Positions 57,226 through 64,000 of a stretch of DNA of 64,000 nucleotides are shown piece by piece. Made by a program: the position numbers and the translations under genes. The stretch comes from Stenopsyche tienmushanensis (taxonomy: Eukaryota > Arthropoda > Insecta > Trichoptera > Stenopsychidae). Under the pieces are notes generated by a model. That model made no database searches, was not told the DNA's origin, and saw only the letters and a list, made by a program, of their open reading frames with translations. Position 1 is the stretch's first letter; each line of letters opens with the position of its first letter. The stretch is from NCBI GenBank assembly GCA_008973525.1, contig WACJ01000122.1, forward strand, positions 927,587 to 991,586, in the 5' to 3' direction.

Positions 57226-58944
57226 TTTATATTTCTGATCGATGATCTATCTAATACCTATCCTGTAGGATTTTACATCGATAGCAAAATTGTTTTTGGT
57301 TGTTCTCTCCAAAATTGAAACACTCCATTTTCCAGTAGAGCATTAAGTTGATCTTGCGAGAAAAGGATGGATTCCATGAATTTCAGAAAATATTTTTTAG
57401 TAAAATAAATTTTTGATTTTACTACTTTCCAAGGAAGACTTTTAGGTTTTTATCGCAAAAATGCCGCAAAAGGATTCTTTTCATTACGCTGGGTGAGCAT
57501 TTACAAAAAAAAACTTCAAGGTATTTTTTCTTTAATATATTGTAGAAGGCATGTCGAGGTAAATTCAGATCGATCAAATACTTTCCTTGAATGGATATTG
57601 AATAAGGTTTAATCCTGCAGTGGACTGGGCGTTTATGAATATATAAATCAAAACAATGGACATCGAAAAAAAATATTCAACGGAATTTTGATTATTTTTT
57701 AAAAAATATAATATTATTAACGTTATGGGGTTTTAAATAATTCAAGAAGACCTTCATCAGTTCAGCTTTAATTGTATTCGTTGTCAATTAAGATACGCCC
57801 CAAAACCATCGATGGTCTTCCCATTACTCAATCTGGTCATATAGTTATTTTTGTCTTGCGCTTAGAATTTGATAAATCATCTATTCTGTCCACCAGGGTG
57901 TATTATTTTGTTTGGCGAGAAAGGACGTATAGATTTGATATATTAACCAGAATAATAATTTCCTCGTTAGCTTTCCTTTCTCAGCATGTTATGTTGAAGA
58001 TATGATGAAGGAGTTCACGGTGAATGCTGATGAGCTTCCGCTCCCGATATCTTCGCGCGCTTCGAACCCTTCCAATGAAATATGATACCGGGAAAAATGT
58101 ATGAAATATTATATTATAATATCGTAATAGTCAAGAATGTGCATTTATTCATATTGAAAATGATCCAACTCGATGGGGTAATCTGAGATTAAATTTAATA
58201 TCCCAAGATGAAGATATATGTGCAGTAGCAACTATTTAAGATCAGGTATGGGGAATATTTAAAGCTCGGGCCTTTGGAAGATTATAAAATATCCTCCGGC
58301 TGATACAAAATATGTAAATGAAGAACTCTTATACTTTGGCATTTAGCTGCCATCGATGTAATAAGCGCTCCAGCTAAAACGTACATGGTAGTTATAAAGG
58401 GGATTTAATTATGATGGCGATCGTTCTTCTTGCATGAGAACAAAGATTATTGTTTTATGATGGATTTATGTTTATATGAATGTGATTGCAATGGCGATTA
58501 GGGCCATAAATATCCATAAAATAGTGTCTGTAATGAGTATGGATTAACACATGTCTGAATTAGCGTGGGTCGAACTCTCATTTCCTATTGCGAGATGCTG
58601 TTTTGCAGATCCGAAGAGCCGTGGGTCTATCGATCTGCAAGAAGTGCATTGATCAATTGTGATATCGCCCCCAGATCTCATGATATATGACTCATGGGTC
58701 TTCTGAAATTACCTCAATCTAGATTCTGAACCATTGTTGCAATGACAACGCGGCTTCATGAAAGGACTTATATTGGATTCAGGCTCGAATATTTGTTTAG
58801 ATGAACTTGGGGTAATTATGGATGTAGTAGAAAAGAAATACAAATCAAATCACTATGGTCGAAAAGGTATTTATATAACGACTTGCAAATTTTAACTTTA
58901 TGAACCTTTTTCTATAATTTCTTTAAGTCTAAAAATCTTTCGAA
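57226..58944. other. nothing recognised
   Basis: AT-rich with a single 77-codon ORF at 57772-58005 lacking domains. Confidence 0.5.
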
Positions 58945-59058
58945 ATACGCTGCTGCGGTCCTGATAAGTGGATTTGTACGGATGATAAGTGGCGGACAAG
59001 CGAATATAGCGTTTATGACTATGAAGATTTTAAATTAGCTCACTACTCAAAGGATTAA
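58945..59058 (-). mobile_element. MITE family A, copy 8, truncated
   Basis: On the minus strand TTAATCCTTTGAGTAGTGAG starts at 59058 and continues through CTTGTCCGCCACTTATCATC to about 58945. Only the left ~115 bases of the family are present. Confidence 0.8.
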
Positions 59059-60689
59059 TAAACACAATCGATTAGGAAGTCGAATCAATTTGTCAATTTA
59101 AATGTTTGTTGTTTAATTTAAATGCTTTAAATCGATATTTTAGATCACCATTTAGAGCATGTATCAGAAGCCCATCTTAGAAAGCTACAAGCTCATCAAA
59201 TAGCAATAATTTTCTCACATACATGCCCTATCCTCACATGGAAGAAGTGTGGGCTTTCATTAGTTCGACGACATTAATTGGTCCGGTATAGAACCTTGTC
59301 CAATCTCAACAATCGCACGCTGGTTCCATCTTCATGGCGGCGCCCAGTTTCTCGTTTTATGTACTTCTTCCATCTAAGGTTCCGGCCCCGGGGTGGGTGG
59401 GTGTCGAATCCGTGGGTGCTCTTTTGTAAGTTTCGGCCATATGGTGGTCATTTCGTAACCGTGTTGATTTTTTCGACGCCAGATCGACATCGTCGATTTT
59501 CTTACGGATTTTTGCGCCTTAACGAACAGATTGAAGTGGACAGCGCTCGAAATGCTTAATAGACCCTTCTGAAGATGCGCGTGACGTTTATAAAAGGGTA
59601 GAGGGTCGCTCTTTTTTTTCAATGCGAAAAAGCATGCGCAGATATAAATCGCGACACATTTTTCCTTTAAGTTTTTTTTTTTTTTTTGGGCGATGTTTTT
59701 AAATTGGTGCAATTTTTCCGGCTACCCTTTTCCGTGAAAAATGTCTAGGGATATGCGTCAGAGCAATGCTTAAAGCAACAAAAAAATATCTGTTACAGCT
59801 GAGAATATGTTATTTTACGTATCCTCGACAATTTTACATATTTACGAGTAAATGTGCACATTCGCGCATGTGCCTACGTAAATGCCAAAATGAATGTTCG
59901 CGCACAATTTTGACAACGTACTATTAATCATTTTTGCAATGTGGGTTAAGTTGGGTAAAATGCATATTGATTAATTTTTTATTCCATCATTTGTCCGAAT
60001 TTTATTGACTTTCATTAGGCAGAAATTGCACCTTTATTAACACCTTTTTGCAAGAAGAACAACCATAAGAAACAATGAAAGCTTCTGATATCGTTGAGCG
60101 AGAATGTGACATTTTAAATGGTAGTGGATAGGTCATGTCGCTAAGTAAATGGATGATATTATATACCCTTAGGGTTATATCAGAAATTACTAAGGGGTAA
60201 TTTAAGAATATTTTAAGCTTGTTCATTGGCTGCTTGATTTGCAAAGGTAAGAGTATACGTAAGAGTTAATGGGATAAATATATGAATTAGAAGACATGGC
60301 CGTGATTATTATCCTTTAATGTGTATTGAAGAGGTTCTAGTTCTCCAATGTACTCTCTGTGGATATTATATAATTAAGATAATCATATAGACGTGTACAA
60401 AAATATAATTCACTGAAAATAGCACGACCAAAACCATTGCTTGTATATTTGTATATTTATAACAAAAACTGTTTTTAAAATAGTGAAAGGCGGTTTTTGT
60501 TCTATTTGAGGCACCACATCCGTTATCAGAAATAGGGAATCTCAATAGGAGTTTTTCCGTTGTCTTTCGCATAAGACTAAAATAGGATAAGGTTATTTGA
60601 ATAGATTTTCTTAGATAAGAGAAGATTTATGAGCGATTCACGCATATATGATTGTATTTACTTTATTACATTAACCGTCACAGTATAAC
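59059..60689. other. no repeat recognised; GC-richer patch 59.27-59.56 kb
   Basis: A patch containing CATGGCGGCGCCCAG and GGCCCCGGGGTGGGTGGG has overlapping ORFs on both strands (93 and 112 codons) without known domains. Confidence 0.45.
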
Positions 60690-60989
60690 AGTCCAGGACC
60701 TAATCTATTACACTTATGCTTAAACCGACCCTTACATCAGGACATTATTTTAATTTTAAGAGTATAGTATATATTGAGGAATAGGTAATACTTGAATAAA
60801 TATTTAAATAAATAAATTTTTAAAAAAATGTATGAGTGTTATGATGTCCTACTTTATTAATGGTATGAGTATTTACTTTTTAGAATCAGGAAATTAGGCT
60901 AAATCTGCTTTGAGACTAAAAAATAAAAATTTGTTAACGTCATCAAACGTATTTCATGACGATTTTGGAATTGTTTTGACTATCCTTTG

Positions 60990-61170
60990 CTAGCTGTAAA
61001 GTCTTCTTTTTGTTATATCCTTGTAAAACAACATTGATTTCATGGCCAATATGGGTCTAGAAAGGTGTATGTCGATTTCTTTCTTGAAGAAAATATATAT
61101 ACATAGCTTCTTCAATCTCTGGATGTTTAGCTTTCTTGAAAGTGTGTCTTTTACCTGATCCACAATCATC
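60990..61170 (-). pseudogene. Tigger transposase fragment, CENP-B-type HTH
   Basis: One minus-strand frame reads KHPEIEEAMYIYFLQERNRH then TPLSRPILAMKSMLFYKDI. This matches the second helix-turn-helix of the CENP-B-type DNA-binding domain in Tigger/pogo transposases (pattern xxxExALxxWFxxxRxxxxPISGPILxxKAxxL). A preceding GSCKVDCDDCGSGKRHTF stretch is not typical and may be noise. The DDE catalytic domain is missing. A homologous shorter piece exists at 51850-51925. Confidence 0.72.
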
Positions 61171-61217
61171 ACAATCAACTTTACATGAACCAATACTGAT
61201 TGATTCTGTCCGTTTAC

Positions 61218-61635
61218 TAACTAACTAAGTTATCCAATCCCTCTTTTCTTCGTTATCGTTGTGTTCAGGCATGGCATCCGATCGCGAAGCGCTAATACGT
61301 CATATCAGCGGTCCGAAAAGCGGACCGATTGAGCATACAAACCTTATGGCCACTCCGTCCTCTTATGGGGCTTTTCGCGATATTTTCTATGTTCTGTATG
61401 ATCACGGAAACAACGTAGCGTCTAGAGTCTAGACACTTTCTATCATAATATTTTTTACAACAGTAAACCGTCATCTATGTATTAGGTCGGGTAGTTTGAA
61501 AAAACTACATTATAATAGTATTCAATATATTTTAGTCCATTTTTGAGAAGGAGCAGCATTTATAATAATTAGTTAACTTTAAAAAATACTTGCCAGGTAA
61601 AGTTTTAAGGTTAAGTTAGATACAATCACACTATT
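61218..61635 (+). repeat. composite repeat, short copy (pair with 36583-37470)
   Basis: Contains AACTAAGTTATCCAATCCC, CTTCGTTATCGTTGTGTTCAG, one GGTCCGAAAAGCGGACCGAT unit at about 61308, TATTAGGTCGGGTA and TTAAGTTAGATAC in the same order as at 36.6 kb, but no mariner transposase. It interrupts the Tigger element. Confidence 0.65.
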
Positions 61636-61745
61636 GCATTTTTTGCATTGACGAAACTTTACTGTACATATGTACTATATTTGTATTGGGATGTCGGACT
61701 ATAAGGGACGCCGGATAAAACTGAGGTCAGATTACCTAGAGTCTG

Positions 61746-63413
61746 TTATACTTTCAATCTCACCAATTTATTGATTGAGATAATTTTTTTCTGAAGTCCA
61801 AAATATATTCCGGGAATAGATCAAACACTAGGCTAATTTCATCTATTACCGTTTAAATAAATACAATTTCTAGGATATAGTTTTAGCCTAGAATATCCAT
61901 TAAAATTCAATATTGTCCTATTTCAAATGGAGTGCTTTAAATTACATATTTTTATTGAAGCTTTTATATTAACTTTATTTCCACTAATTTCCACTTTCTG
62001 AAAAAATAATTAAATCCCAAGTTTCCAAATGCAATTAAGGGCTGAATTACCTTATATTAAAAATATTGAAGAATCTTAAGTCCAATCGATATTTATTTAT
62101 GGAAATCTATTCATATATATTATCTAATTAAAATGTAAATCGTATTTATTTGTAAGCTTTGTAAGCGATTGCGGAAACGCAGTAAGTAAATCGATCATAT
62201 TAAACGTCAATCAAATAACGATTTCACGCGGAAATGACCGAACAAAGCCGAGCGGCCTTGACTGCTTGGTGATTCTATTTTGTTTTGACGGTATAGCACA
62301 TCTCGCATTGATGCTTTCATATAATTAAATATTTTTTATTGAATTGCAATCAAGTATTAATCAGGAACATCGTTCTTAGAATTCTTAATTAATTATAACA
62401 GCAATGTGAGCATGCCGTTCAAGACGCGTTTTCTTCACTATTGCAAGTCTGGATATAGAAACGATCGCAGTAAGGTCAGAGGTGATTTATCAGACACATG
62501 TGTCTGGATCATGATTGGTAAATGTAGCCTTCATCCTGACAGCGACCTTCATTACCAAATCACTTTCAGCAACATATCCATTATTCGCCATCCAAAAAAA
62601 TCCCTCTGCAATCTATCTTTGGACAGGTCTCAAATTTACAATTTAAAAAAACGCGAGTCCACGGGCACAATTGGTAGTCACGTATTTCCAGATTACAAGA
62701 CCGATCGAATTTGGAAACCACTGATTTATGAACTCCGAACATTTTTATATGGAAATTCCTCGAAAATGTATATTAATGGTCTCAATTTCGTTTTCACACG
62801 GTGCCCTCACCACTTATGCGCGCATTGCCATAATGATACACGGCGTGAAAGATTTCACCTGACGATGGTCGTCCATCAGACCTGGTAATTAACGATTAAG
62901 ATTAACCTGTTTTTTTCCGATCGGATTCAATGATGGACACTTGCGTGCTCGGTGATGATGGAATGCCAGGGCGATAAGTCACTAGGAACGATGAAGGGAA
63001 CAAATGCCCCGAAACGCGAAGTCGGCGATCTTTTTTTTACTTAATGGAGATGAATAGCTTCGAATTAATTCAGCTGGTGTTAATTACTTTCGGTGTGGAC
63101 ACAATGAGGATTTTTAATTAAGCCGATTTGGGAAGCAGTTTTGATCGTGCATAGGAATTAATTAAATTCTGAACGTTCCGTGGTGTTGGAAATGCATGAA
63201 TCCTTTAGACATCCAGACACAAATCCAATCACATTTAACAACATCTAAAAATGTTTTTTTTTTAATTCTTTTCAATTTTTTGATAGAATTAGACAAAAAA
63301 ATATGTGAGTTGCTTAGATCTGCGGACCCTTATTGAACAATTTTTGTTTGGCGGACCCCATCCCAATCCTTGTGACTTAATTTTGTAAACAATAAACATT
63401 TCTTGGTCAAATA
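61746..63413. other. no repeat recognised; one long ORF
   Basis: A GC-richer patch at 62406-62900 contains a 160-codon ORF listed separately. The rest is AT-rich without supported features. Confidence 0.45.
62406..62888 (+). CDS. hypothetical 160-codon ORF, weak support
   Basis: This is the longest open frame outside the transposase. The predicted protein is basic, with scattered Cys and His (for example CPHHLCAHCHN near the C-terminus), no signal peptide and no membrane segment. A 16-bp perfect palindrome (CAGACACATGTGTCTG) lies inside at 62491-62506. No family was recognised. The local composition is closer to 40% GC, which lengthens chance ORFs, and there are no splice or polyadenylation signals that I can tie to it. 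It may be a fortuitous frame or part of an unrecognised exon. Confidence 0.15.
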   Translation: MSMPFKTRFLHYCKSGYRNDRSKVRGDLSDTCVWIMIGKCSLHPDSDLHYQITFSNISIIRHPKKSLCNLSLDRSQIYNLKKRESTGTIGSHVFPDYKTDRIWKPLIYELRTFLYGNSSKMYINGLNFVFTRCPHHLCAHCHNDTRRERFHLTMVVHQTW

Positions 63414-64000
63414 CATTTAAACCTTTTTTTTGTGCGATAGATCGAAGAAATCGCACAAAAAAAACTATGATACATAAAAAAGTGAAGATGCGTTCCGTGG
63501 ATTTTAAAAACCGCATAACTTTGAAACAGCTATATAAAATATATCTAAAATCGCACAAAAAAATTAATAAAAAACAGGAACTAAAAATTTGCATTTTTGG
63601 TAAAATTTAAAAGACGTCTTACATCTGGATTCGAATACCAGACATCCACTAGAGAAATACTGATAAGTTGTCACTGTAGTCAAATTCATTTTTGGTCTTA
63701 TTTGTCACAGTTTTGATTTTTTTTAAATAGTTAAAAAAGAAATTTTGACATAAATCTGGTAATAATAAAAAAGGGTTATATAGAAAAGATTCGTACCCAG
63801 TTTGAAGTAAATTAATTAATTAAAACTTGAGATATGATGCAACCGTTGTGTTGAAAAAAGTAGTTAAAAGCGTCCATTATGGTAGGACCGGCCAAGTTGC
63901 CGCTTCATTAAATAGCTATACCTCCGTAAGTAGTTGGATTTTGGAAATTTTTTGGAGAGGTATTTTTAAAAGTCAAACAATTGGAAAATGCAAAAAAACG
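63414..64000. mobile_element. family B element, partial, runs off window end
   Basis: TA at 63412-63413 precedes CATTTAAACCTTTTTTTTGTG, a decayed family B terminus. The body aligns with 18990-19740, sharing GTGAAGATGCGTTCC, CCGCATAACTT, TTTTGACATA(C/A)ATCTGGTA, GTACCCAGTTTGA and CTCCGTAAGTAGTTGGA. A 101-codon minus-strand ORF at 63289-63594 is a chance frame across it. Confidence 0.7.

Larger units (their letters stand above)
60690..61745 (-). mobile_element. Tigger/pogo element, split by composite repeat
   Basis: The right end, reverse complemented, begins CAGACTCTAGGTAATC and continues TTATCCGGCG and AGTCCGACATCCCAATA. It aligns with the left end of the Tigger at 51665. The left terminus near 60690 is uncertain. 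A block at 61218-61635 matching the composite repeat of 36.6-37.5 kb is inserted in it. Confidence 0.65.

Noticed and set aside
59278..59712. ORFs of 93 (plus) and 112 (minus) codons
   Set aside because: They overlap on opposite strands in a GC-richer patch, and neither has a recognisable domain or splice signals.
1..64000. CRISPR array, rRNA, bacterial operon, prophage or biosynthetic cluster
   Set aside because: No regularly spaced repeats, no rRNA-like segments and no dense coding. The repeats and transposons are eukaryotic types.

Overview
The window is a gene-poor, AT-rich eukaryotic stretch made up largely of old, nested transposable elements. The mix is mariner, Tigger/pogo, piggyBac, hAT, Helitron, Penelope-like, an R1-type non-LTR element and a tRNA-derived SINE. 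This fits an arthropod, most likely an insect, but no host gene is present to settle the taxon. Nothing bacterial is visible: no operons, ribosome-binding sites or dense long ORFs. No complete host protein-coding gene was found, so the window is probably intergenic or inside a very long intron. Two short segments bounded by good splice signals (4336-4366 and 29472-29513, plus strand) are the only hints of host exons.

Layout. 1-8.5 kb: end of an internally deleted mariner, a diverged repeat shared with 48.4-48.7 kb, a piggyBac-type MITE (2306-2703), then a second TTAA-flanked MITE (family A, copy 1) split by a 3.4-kb hAT-like element with 8-bp target duplications (5078-8460). The hAT contains a Helitron helicase fragment joined to a Penelope-like GIY-YIG fragment, a GC-rich island and a 16-bp minisatellite. 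8.5-21 kb: mostly unrecognised sequence with family C repeats, a 110-bp hAT MITE, a second Penelope-like fragment on the minus strand, a 1-kb TIR element (14725-15748) and a 1-kb family B element (18977-20012). 21.35-25.19 kb: a nearly complete piggyBac element whose transposase gene is broken by a 510-bp tandem duplication and a 2-bp deletion. 25-34 kb: hAT remnants, family A copies 2-4 carrying further nested insertions (a hAT MITE, a mariner), and a TTAA MITE carrying a tRNA-derived SINE. 36-48 kb: an old mariner with flanking repeats, family A copies 5-7, and a hAT (44708-46184) enclosing an R1-like fragment. 51-64 kb: two Tigger elements, a second decayed piggyBac, an internally deleted mariner, family B elements and family A copy 8.

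How the parts relate. The autonomous-type piggyBac shares its left terminus with the MITE at 2306-2703, and family A also uses TTAA targets, so piggyBac transposases are the likely movers of both. The nesting gives relative ages. Family A was in place before the hAT elements at 5.1 and 30.5 kb and the mariner at 33 kb. The TTAA MITE at 29.7 kb predates its SINE. The hAT at 44.7 kb predates, or moved with, its R1 fragment. The piggyBac at 21-25 kb looks youngest: its two duplicated units are nearly identical and its catalytic region is open.
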